A stretch of DNA of 12,816 bases from Promethearchaeota archaeon (GTDB taxonomy: Archaea; Asgardarchaeota; Lokiarchaeia; Sigyniarchaeales; SOKP01), in NCBI GenBank assembly GCA_030605895.1, contig JAUWHL010000023.1:1-12816 (forward strand), in the 5' to 3' direction. The stretch's first letter is position 1, and every line of letters begins with the position of its first letter. This document shows, piece by piece, positions 7,552 to 12,816 of this stretch. The notes beneath the pieces were generated by a model. The model was given only the letters and a program-made list of their open reading frames with translations. It had not been told where the DNA came from and made no database searches. The position numbers and the translations under genes were made by a program.

Positions 7552-7597
7552 TATTTATTTCACTTATCTCATAGAAAAATTTCTTGTAATTTAATAA

Positions 7598-8065
7598 TCA
7601 AACATAATCTATTTTTATAGCTTCTCGTGGACAATATGTCTCACAAACTCGACACTCTCTTTCTCTTCCTTGCGCTTCAATCCTTCGACAATATTCTATA
7701 GCTAATAATTCACATTTTCCACCTTTAACTTGAAATAATTGATGTTTTTCAGGTGGATAATCTGGAGCTTTTCCACTTAAGGATGGAGGACAGTACCTAG
7801 CGTTTACAGGACATATTGTTACACAAATGCCACACCCATCACATAAATCGTTATCAACATCAATTCGAAGCTCTTTTTCCTTCCCCTCTTCAGCACCTAA
7901 TAAATCCTTTAATGTATCATAATCCTTTTTATATTTAGGTTCTAAGAGAGGGGTACAATCATCAACTTTTACTTTTCCTTGTAACAAATCTAATGCAAAA
8001 GCCATACAAGTAGGCTTTCCGCACTTTTTGCAGTTGGTTTTAGGTAAGAATTTGTAGAGTTCCAT
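7598..8065 (-). CDS. Fe-S protein: FeS (CdhE/AcsC-type) domain plus two ferredoxin-like clusters
   Basis: This is the first gene of the Fwd-like operon, probably the electron-transfer subunit (FwdG/FwdF role). Residues 1-45 form a 4Fe-4S domain of the type at the N-terminus of the acetyl-CoA decarbonylase/synthase gamma subunit: YKFLPKTNCKKCGKPTCMAFA (C12, C15, C20) with C37 in VDDC. Residues 70-155 hold a ferredoxin-like part. CDGCGICVTICP (C75, C78, C81, C85) is a complete [4Fe-4S] motif. The second, ECRVCETYCP (C138, C141, C145), lacks a fourth Cys in the standard place; C118 or C126 may serve. The joining of a CODH/ACS-type FeS domain with ferredoxin motifs suggests electron supply to FwdB. 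The ATG at 8065 is taken as start because homology begins at once (MELYKFLPK). The only strong Shine-Dalgarno is 24 bases away, so the start could be unusual. Confidence 0.85.
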   Translation of the reverse strand: MELYKFLPKTNCKKCGKPTCMAFALDLLQGKVKVDDCTPLLEPKYKKDYDTLKDLLGAEEGKEKELRIDVDNDLCDGCGICVTICPVNARYCPPSLSGKAPDYPPEKHQLFQVKGGKCELLAIEYCRRIEAQGRERECRVCETYCPREAIKIDYV

Positions 8066-8324
8066 GAAATTTTTGACTGGGATTCACAACCACCTTGAGA
8101 TTTTAATTTTACTACGTTTTCCAGTAAAGAATAATATTTTGAGATTTATTAATTTCTTTAGTTTATTTATTATAAAAGACTTATAATAAGAATTAAAATT
8201 ATAACTGAAAATTCAAAAAATTTCATAATTTATTAAAGAAAAAGTTAAAACAACTCATTTTTTTCATAAATTAAATAGTAAAAAGATAAAGATATAATAA
8301 TTAAAATTAAATTGATTAAAAAAC
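8066..8324. other. Divergent AT-rich intergenic region between Fwd-like operon and Mrp gene
   Basis: The 259-base gap holds the promoters of both the minus-strand Fe-S/fwdBDA operon and the plus-strand Mrp gene. It is very AT-rich, so TATA boxes cannot be picked with confidence. No credible coding frame, tRNA or strong hairpin was seen. The only distinct element is the Shine-Dalgarno-like site at 8088-8096. Confidence 0.6.
8088..8096 (-). promoter_or_regulatory. Shine-Dalgarno-like AAGGTGGTT upstream of the Fe-S gene
   Basis: On the minus strand AAGGTGGTT matches the archaeal anti-Shine-Dalgarno well, but its GGTGG core ends 24 bases before the ATG at 8065, too far for normal use. Six bases after the core is an in-frame ATC (8083-8081), directly preceded by an in-frame TGA (8086-8084). 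The site may be used with a non-standard start, or may be chance. Confidence 0.4.
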
Positions 8325-9179
8325 ATGACAGAAAAAGAGATTCCAGATATTAATTTAAAAGAAATGATGATAGACGAGAGAGAAAAGAACATCAAGATAA
8401 ATATGGAAAAGATTAAACATAAAATCGTAGTAATATCTGGGAAGGGTGGCGTAGGAAAAACCACTGTTGCAATTAACCTTGCTATGAGTTTAGCTAGTGT
8501 AGGGTTGAGAGTCGGAATTCTTGATGTAGATATTACCGGACCTAATGTAATAAAAATGCTCGGAATTAGTCCGGAATTGAAACCAAGAGTTGATTCTGAA
8601 GCTAAAAGATTTTATCCTATTGATGGACCATTAAAACTTAAGGTTATGAGTATGGCATTTTTAACCCTAACTCCAGATGAACCAGTAATTTGGCGAGGAC
8701 CTATGAAGATGACTGCTGTGAGACAATTTTTAGGCGAGGCGATTTGGGGAGAATTAGATTATTTGATTTGTGATTTACCCCCAGGAACGTCTGATGAAAC
8801 CCTAGATATATTACAGCTTATACCTGATGAGAATGTTGTTGTAGTTTCAACCCCTCAGGAAGTTGCATTGATGGATGCGAGAAAAACCATAAAGATGGCT
8901 CAAATCATGGAACGAAAAGTACTTGGTATTATTGAAAATATGTCTGGTTTTAATTGTCCCCATTGTGGAGAATATATAGATCTTTATCCTCCAGGCGGAG
9001 TAGAAAAAGCTTCGACAGATTTTAGTATTCCCCTTTTAGGTAAAATACCATTTGAAACAGAAGTTAGCCAACAAGGGGACCAAGGATTACCGTTTATTTT
9101 AAAGTACCCAGAAAGTAAATCAACTAAAGCATTTAAAGAAACTGTTAAGAAAATAAGAGAACTATTAGAACAAAAATAA
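8325..9179 (+). CDS. Mrp/NBP35/ApbC-type P-loop ATPase, Fe-S cluster carrier
   Basis: This is a cytosolic ATPase of the Mrp/NBP35 family (ParA/MinD superfamily) that binds a bridging [4Fe-4S] cluster as a dimer and transfers it to target proteins. About 30 variable N-terminal residues precede the core. The deviant Walker A is GKGGVGKT (39-46) with the signature Lys40. Switch I is DVDITGPN (67-74), switch II is DLPPGTSDE (150-158), and PIDGPLKLKVMSM and VIWRGPMK are characteristic of Mrp rather than MinD. FNCPHCGE carries the CxxC (C211, C214) that holds the cluster. No N-terminal ferredoxin-type four-Cys motif of eukaryotic Nbp35 is present. Length 284 is normal. Translation could also begin at Met27, but the ATG at 8325 gives the full family length. 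It is divergent from the Fwd-like operon across 259 bases, which suggests it loads the many clusters encoded there. Confidence 0.95.
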   Translation: MTEKEIPDINLKEMMIDEREKNIKINMEKIKHKIVVISGKGGVGKTTVAINLAMSLASVGLRVGILDVDITGPNVIKMLGISPELKPRVDSEAKRFYPIDGPLKLKVMSMAFLTLTPDEPVIWRGPMKMTAVRQFLGEAIWGELDYLICDLPPGTSDETLDILQLIPDENVVVVSTPQEVALMDARKTIKMAQIMERKVLGIIENMSGFNCPHCGEYIDLYPPGGVEKASTDFSIPLLGKIPFETEVSQQGDQGLPFILKYPESKSTKAFKETVKKIRELLEQK

Positions 9180-9184
9180 TATAA

Positions 9185-9195
9185 TTTTTTCTTTT
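9185..9195 (+). terminator. T-rich tract after the Mrp gene
   Basis: TTTTTTCTTTT begins five bases after the Mrp stop codon, consistent with archaeal U-tract termination. The high A+T content of the region limits the certainty. Confidence 0.4.
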
Positions 9196-9390
9196 ATTAA
9201 TAAAATTATTTATTGTATGTATCACCATCACGTATTTATAAAGCATTATTAACTTGGTAATCGGATGGTATACCTATTTTCTAGATAATATATCCTATTA
9301 TTAAAATAATAAATCAGATGATTTTATTAAACAATATAATTTTTAGTTATATAGGTATTAATTAGAATAATAACAGGGAAGAATGTCATT

Positions 9391-9873
9391 ATGGATTCTA
9401 AACTGCTCAAAGGTATAGTTATCTGCAAGGAATCAGGCGAATACTTACTTGATCTTATATTAGATACGAAGATTAATCCCGTTTTATTGTCTTCTTTTGT
9501 TGGGGCATTAGGTCTTTTCGGAGAAAACTTAGGACGGATAAAAGAGATAAATATAAAAGGACTCGACGTAGAAATGATTGTTGTCTATAAATATAATCTG
9601 ATATTCGTAGCAATTCTAGATAAAGAGTTTAAAAAGCATAACATAAGAGAAGAAGCAAAAAAATCATTAGATATGTTCTATTCATTGTATCGTAGAGAAA
9701 TTGATGAAAATTGTAGTGAAATTAGTCAATTTACCTCATTTAAAAATATCTTATTTACCCAAATTGAAGAGTATTTTAATAGGCTTAAAGATTCGCAAAA
9801 AGAATCTGAGATTGGCGATTTTGGCTTTTTTACAGATGCAATTAAGCAATTAAGAACTAACTCAACTAATTAA
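9391..9873 (+). CDS. Longin/roadblock-like protein of the Asgard type (hypothetical)
   Basis: This is a 160-residue soluble protein with no enzymatic motif. Residues 6-105 show the strand/helix order of a longin- or roadblock-like profilin fold: LKGIVICKESGEYLLDLIL (two strands), LLSSFVGALGLFGENLG (long helix), IKEINIKGLDVEMIVVYKYNLIFVAILDK (three strands), then a helix with SLDMFYSLYRREI. Residues 108-160 are helical and polar. The FVGAL-FGENLG-IKEI-GLDV-YKYNLIFV-DK pattern resembles small-GTPase-associated roadblock/longin proteins that are numerous in Lokiarchaeota; this is from memory of the family. Such proteins are thought to regulate Ras-like GTPases. The ATG has AGGGAAG upstream; a nearby ATG at 9383 is out of frame. 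Its stop codon overlaps that of the convergent DUF89 gene (9870-9873). No GTPase gene is in the window. Confidence 0.75.
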   Translation: MDSKLLKGIVICKESGEYLLDLILDTKINPVLLSSFVGALGLFGENLGRIKEINIKGLDVEMIVVYKYNLIFVAILDKEFKKHNIREEAKKSLDMFYSLYRREIDENCSEISQFTSFKNILFTQIEEYFNRLKDSQKESEIGDFGFFTDAIKQLRTNSTN

Positions 9874-10754
9874 AATCCTTGAGTTTTCTTTTTAAAAATT
9901 AAATCTCCTATCTTAACTCCAAAAATCCTTTCCATTAAATTACATTTAGCTTTTAATAAATAATATACATCCTTTTCGGGAATTTCCATTCCATAAAGAC
10001 TTTCAAAATTTCCCTGTCCTTTTGATAAAATGACTCCCTTTTCTTTAAAGAAATGTTTTTTAAATTCTTTTGGAGATGTCGCTATATCAACTCCTGGACT
10101 GTCACTTGATTCTACAACTTGAACCAATTCTGTTATACCTACAAATTTAGCATCTTCAATGGTAGCATCATTTATAATAGGTGCTCCTCTGACAGTATAA
10201 ACTATTTTTAAATCAGGATAATATTTTTTAATAGTAATAATTAATAGTTTATCAAAGACGATTTCTCCACAATTATCTCCAAGTATTAACAAGTGATCAG
10301 TTTTTTCAATTGATTCTTTGAATTTTTTGTAATCGTTGATAGTAAAATTTTTTATTTCCAAGTTATTAATATCCGAAGTGAAATTTATATCATGCTGACT
10401 CCCAAAATCAATAGTATTTCCAAATGCTGCAATTAATATTGCTTTGAATAAAGGATCTTTTGAATTTTCAACAATATAATTAACTTCCTCATAATATTGT
10501 AATGCAAGGTGATTATACCTTTCTTTTAAAGAATAGTATGGATCTTTTTCGCCCAAAACTTCTGCAACTATTGTGTATGCAATTTTACCTAAAATTGGAG
10601 CGGGATTTTTGTTTAAATCAACATTTATTAGATGCTTCATGAACCTCTTTTGAGCAGCTATTATAATTTCGCGAGATATATCAGGTTTAAGTAATTTAAA
10701 AGCTCTTAAGATTTGATCCAATAAACATCCAAGGCATTCAGGTTCTAATTTCAT
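9870..10754 (-). CDS. DUF89 (ARMT1-like) metal-dependent phosphatase family protein
   Basis: This archaeal DUF89 protein belongs to a family of Mg/Mn/Co-dependent phosphatases proposed to remove damaged phosphometabolites. The N-terminus MKLEPECLGCLLDQ carries the archaeal C7-x2-C10 pair. The conserved GNTIDFG lies at 112-118. The metal/phosphate site ILGDNCGEIVFDKLL has D160, N161, E164 and D168; Cys162 stands where Ala is more common. VRGAPIINDAT (188-198) and ILSKGQGNFESL (242-253) are the other signatures. Length 294 is usual for archaeal members. The substrate is unknown. It converges on the longin/roadblock-like gene with overlapping stop codons and is divergent from the MFS transporter across 203 bases, so these two may share a control region. 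No Shine-Dalgarno is evident at the ATG. Confidence 0.92.
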   Translation of the reverse strand: MKLEPECLGCLLDQILRAFKLLKPDISREIIIAAQKRFMKHLINVDLNKNPAPILGKIAYTIVAEVLGEKDPYYSLKERYNHLALQYYEEVNYIVENSKDPLFKAILIAAFGNTIDFGSQHDINFTSDINNLEIKNFTINDYKKFKESIEKTDHLLILGDNCGEIVFDKLLIITIKKYYPDLKIVYTVRGAPIINDATIEDAKFVGITELVQVVESSDSPGVDIATSPKEFKKHFFKEKGVILSKGQGNFESLYGMEIPEKDVYYLLKAKCNLMERIFGVKIGDLIFKKKTQGF

Positions 10755-10848
10755 AATATTGAAATATAATTATTTTATATTAGAGAATACAGAATTCTTT
10801 TAATTTCTTTCAAATCTGTCTTTACTAAAATCTAAGTTAAAATTGATT

Positions 10849-10864
10849 TATACATTAATGTATA
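10849..10864. repeat. 16-bp perfect palindrome in the DUF89/MFS divergent promoter region
   Basis: TATACATTAATGTATA is a perfect palindrome, 95 bases from the DUF89 start and 93 bases before the MFS ATG. Its position between divergent genes fits an operator for a dimeric regulator. An AT-rich window of this size may contain one such palindrome by chance. Confidence 0.4.
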
Positions 10865-10890
10865 TTCAACTTCAAACTAAATAGCTTTTG

Positions 10891-10907
10891 AAAAGATCTT
10901 TTAAATA
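10891..10907 (+). promoter_or_regulatory. Possible archaeal BRE/TATA promoter of the MFS gene
   Basis: TTTTAAATA (10899-10907) resembles an archaeal TATA box, with the purine-rich GAAAAG just upstream like a BRE. Transcription would begin near 10930, leaving a short leader before the ATG at 10958. The segment also contains the 12-bp palindrome AAAAGATCTTTT (10891-10902). Confidence 0.35.
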
Positions 10908-10957
10908 TTTAAAGATTTAATAAATAATTAATTATTTACAAAAAATTGGTTAAAAAA

Positions 10958-12283
10958 ATGTCAGAATCTAAACCCAAGTTAAACGTAAAACAAACTTTTT
11001 TGATTGGATTGGCCTTTTTTTCCTCAGAAATCGCATGGGCACTCTATAATGCTCAAGTTCCACTACTTTTACGCGCATATCTTCCCTCTCTATTTATGAT
11101 AGGATTACTAATGGCTATAGATAATATAATAGGAGTTATCCTCCAACCAATTATGGGATCAATTTCAGATAATACACGATCTAAGTTTGGAAGAAGAATG
11201 CCCTACCTATTGATAGGTATTCCTCTAGGTGCTCTATTTTTTGCTCTAATTCCAACAGAAACTTCATTAGTAACATTATTTCTTTGGATGTTATTTTTTG
11301 GTATTAGCATGGGACTTTATAGAGCTCAAGCAGTATCAATAATGCCAGATTTCGTAAAACCTGTTAATAGAAGTAAAGGAAACGGTATTATTAATTTAAT
11401 GGGGGGATTGGGAGTAACATTCGGTTATGGAATAAGTTACCTCATAGATCTATTTTCTACAGTTCGAATAGGAAGACAAGTTACATTTATTATAGTATCA
11501 ATCATTATGGTTGCAGCCTTAGGCGTTTTATTCTGGAAAATCAAGGAAAAGGACGCTTATAGCTACCAAGAACTATTAGAATATGAGGAAAAGGAAGGAA
11601 AAAAAGTAAAAGAAGAAAAGGAAACACCTGGCTTAATTGAAAGCATAAAAGATATTTTAGCAGAAGAAGATAAAAGTACATTATTTATTTTGTTAGCAAT
11701 CTTTTTTTGGTTTATTGGCTATCAAGGAATTGTGGCATTAGTTTCGATATATGGTGTCGATGTGTTAGGATACCCCGAAGGACTAGCAGGTTTTTTACCA
11801 TTCTTTGTTAGTGTACCATTAATAATTACAATATATCCTTTGTCTGTTGTAGCTACTAAGATTGGTAGGAGAAAGGCGATTAAAATCGGTATACTAATTT
11901 GGATTGCAATGTTAGTAATTGGATTTTTCTTAGGCTTAACACAGCCGAGTCTTGCGATTATGGCCATAATATTAGCATTTCTAGGACCAGGTTGGGCACT
12001 TATTAATGTTAATTCGATAGTAATCGTTTGGGAGTTGGCACCCTCAGAAAGAAAAATTGGAACTTACACAGGGCTATATTACTTTTTTAGTTTTCTCGCA
12101 GCCATAATTGGGCCAATGGTCGTAGGAGGTCTTACTGATTTATTCTCTCCTCCTTCTCTTCTTCTAAATGGTGCTATATTCTTCGTATTAGCGTTTATAA
12201 TGATGCTATTTGTTAAAAGAGGAGAAGTAGAACTAACAGAAGAAGAAAAATTAGCTAAACAGAAAGCAATCCAAGAACTTTAA
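10958..12283 (+). CDS. MFS transporter, SLC45/GPH-like, 12 TM
   Basis: This is an integral membrane secondary transporter of the major facilitator superfamily (about 441 residues, around 12 hydrophobic segments in two halves). The first cytoplasmic loop holds the family A-motif region, GSISDNTRSKFGRRMPY, close to the G-x-x-SDR-TRS-GRRRP form seen in SLC45 and GPH sugar-cation symporters, so sugars are plausible substrates; the true one cannot be read from the sequence. A charged central loop rich in Glu and Lys (YQELLEYEEKEGKKVKEEKE) separates the halves. The second half repeats the motif weakly as ATKIGRRKAIKIG. The C-terminus is acidic and cytoplasmic. A TTG at 10946 gives four more residues, but the ATG at 10958 (MSESKPK) is preferred as the standard codon. 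No signal peptide is present. Divergent neighbour: the DUF89 gene. Confidence 0.9.
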   Translation: MSESKPKLNVKQTFLIGLAFFSSEIAWALYNAQVPLLLRAYLPSLFMIGLLMAIDNIIGVILQPIMGSISDNTRSKFGRRMPYLLIGIPLGALFFALIPTETSLVTLFLWMLFFGISMGLYRAQAVSIMPDFVKPVNRSKGNGIINLMGGLGVTFGYGISYLIDLFSTVRIGRQVTFIIVSIIMVAALGVLFWKIKEKDAYSYQELLEYEEKEGKKVKEEKETPGLIESIKDILAEEDKSTLFILLAIFFWFIGYQGIVALVSIYGVDVLGYPEGLAGFLPFFVSVPLIITIYPLSVVATKIGRRKAIKIGILIWIAMLVIGFFLGLTQPSLAIMAIILAFLGPGWALINVNSIVIVWELAPSERKIGTYTGLYYFFSFLAAIIGPMVVGGLTDLFSPPSLLLNGAIFFVLAFIMMLFVKRGEVELTEEEKLAKQKAIQEL

Positions 12284-12296
12284 TAACTAAAAATTC

Positions 12297-12309
12297 TTTC
12301 TTTTTTTTT
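12297..12309 (+). terminator. T-tract after the MFS gene
   Basis: TTTC followed by nine T begins 14 bases after the MFS stop codon, a good candidate for archaeal intrinsic U-tract termination. Confidence 0.5.
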
Positions 12310-12362
12310 AATATATTTCAAATCTGAATTTTATTTTTAGAAGTAAAATGAAATTTAGGAAA

Positions 12363-12524
12363 TCATAGATTTATATCAATTTTTATATTTTCTATGTTAT
12401 CCGGTACTCCTTTTGTTGATTTTAAATAACCCAGAATTATATTTGTAAACATTTCTTGCATAAAATCTTTTAAAGGGACCTTTCTTTCATTTACTTCGAG
12501 TATAACTTTTGGCATATCTTTCAT
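12363..12524 (-). CDS. Small conserved-looking hypothetical protein, 53 aa
   Basis: A clean 53-residue frame on the minus strand runs from the ATG at 12524 to TGA at 12365-12363. It begins MKDMPKVILEVNERKVPLKD and ends GVPDNIENIKIDINL. The composition is protein-like: a first strand KVILEVN with a turn and second strand, an amphipathic helix FMQEMFTNIILGYLKS, then a final strand ENIKIDINL. That beta-beta-alpha-beta order resembles a small dimerising or DNA-binding module, but no family is recognised with certainty. The second Met (12515) could be the start instead, giving MPKVILEV. No Shine-Dalgarno is seen. It lies between the convergent MFS gene and the membrane-protein gene on its own strand, 91 bases downstream of the latter. 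Confidence 0.6.
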   Translation of the reverse strand: MKDMPKVILEVNERKVPLKDFMQEMFTNIILGYLKSTKGVPDNIENIKIDINL

Positions 12525-12615
12525 AGATTTACTGATTTTTTAAAATTTATCATTATAATATGATTATTGTCATGTTAAAAACAAAAAGGAAAAAAGATGA
12601 AGAATATATTTTTGA

Positions 12616-12816
12616 TTAGCTTTTCCCTTCTTTATGAGCAAAAATTGTATATAGACCTATCAATAGAGAAAAGATGGCAAAGAAAAATAATAAAACGTGA
12701 ATCTGATATAATAATAGGTTAATTAAATCTATTGGAGTAATAAAATTTAGATCCACCATCATATTAATTATTTGTACAATTGATTTCATTAATATTACAA
12801 ACAATGCAATTGTATC
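12616..12816 (-). CDS. Small or C-terminal membrane protein, cut by window edge
   Basis: The minus-strand frame is open from the window edge to the stop at 12618-12616. It reads DTIALFVILMKSIVQIINMMVD, then a polar turn NFITPIDL, then INLLLYQIHVLLFFFAIFSLLIGLYTIFAHKEGKS. There are two strongly hydrophobic stretches, with a positively charged end after the second, consistent with two transmembrane helices and a cytoplasmic C-terminus. TTG at 12804 and ATG at 12786 are possible starts, but the open frame upstream suggests it may be the end of a longer polytopic protein. No family is recognised. Confidence 0.5.
   Translation of the reverse strand, partial: DTIALFVILMKSIVQIINMMVDLNFITPIDLINLLLYQIHVLLFFFAIFSLLIGLYTIFAHKEGKS

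Noticed and set aside
8264..8464. Minus-strand hydrophobic reading frame across the Mrp start
   Set aside because: It overlaps the well-supported Mrp gene in antisense, and its hydrophobicity comes from the complement of AT-rich, Lys-rich codons.
9270..9358. Inverted repeat ATACCTAT (9270-9277) and ATAGGTAT (9351-9358)
   Set aside because: Short arms 73 bases apart in AT-rich intergenic DNA are expected by chance.
10946..10957. TTG at 10946 as the MFS start
   Set aside because: It adds only four residues and lacks a Shine-Dalgarno; the ATG at 10958 is the simpler start.

Overview
The window is an AT-rich piece of archaeal chromosome, most likely from an Asgard archaeon of the Lokiarchaeota type. 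The archaeal signs are a CDC48-class AAA ATPase, formylmethanofuran dehydrogenase (Fwd) type subunits, an archaeal DUF89 protein, an Mrp/NBP35 ATPase and U-tract style gene ends. The Asgard assignment rests mainly on a 160-residue protein that looks like the longin/roadblock-like proteins abundant in those genomes. It is an inference from memory of the families, not a database result.

Layout. Bases 1-724 are the C-terminal AAA module of a CDC48-like ATPase cut by the window edge. Bases 919-1284 hold a DsrE-like protein whose start codon is problematic. Bases 1357-2487 (minus) carry a large multi-cluster iron-sulfur protein whose winged-helix-like N-terminus is separated from the rest by a single in-frame TGA. 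Bases 2701-4125 encode a CoxE/COG3825-type VWA protein with no MoxR partner in view. Bases 4173-8065 (minus) form an operon: Fe-S protein, fwdB-like, fwdD-like, fwdA-like. It is divergent from an Mrp-type Fe-S carrier at 8325-9179. Then come the longin/roadblock-like protein (9391-9873), a convergent DUF89 phosphatase-like gene (9870-10754), a 12-TM MFS transporter (10958-12283), an unrecognised 53-residue protein (12363-12524, minus) and the end of a small membrane protein (12616 to the edge, minus).

The most interesting region is the Fwd-like operon with its divergent Mrp gene. The folds and most metal ligands of FwdA, FwdB and FwdD are present. However, residues that I recall as catalytic are replaced: the FwdA Asp of the TTDHPNGG-type motif is Asn380, and the His after the tungsten-ligand Cys of FwdB is Gln118. 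FwdC is absent from the window. This suggests a diverged paralogue of formylmethanofuran dehydrogenase with altered chemistry, rather than the standard CO2-fixing enzyme of the Wood-Ljungdahl pathway. The adjacent Fe-S protein carries an N-terminal FeS domain of the acetyl-CoA decarbonylase gamma-subunit type, which fits a one-carbon or electron-transfer role. Mrp would supply Fe-S clusters.

No rRNA, tRNA, CRISPR array, insertion sequence or phage gene was seen. No gap without a gene exceeds 300 bases. The longest, 8066-8324, contains only AT-rich divergent promoter sequence.
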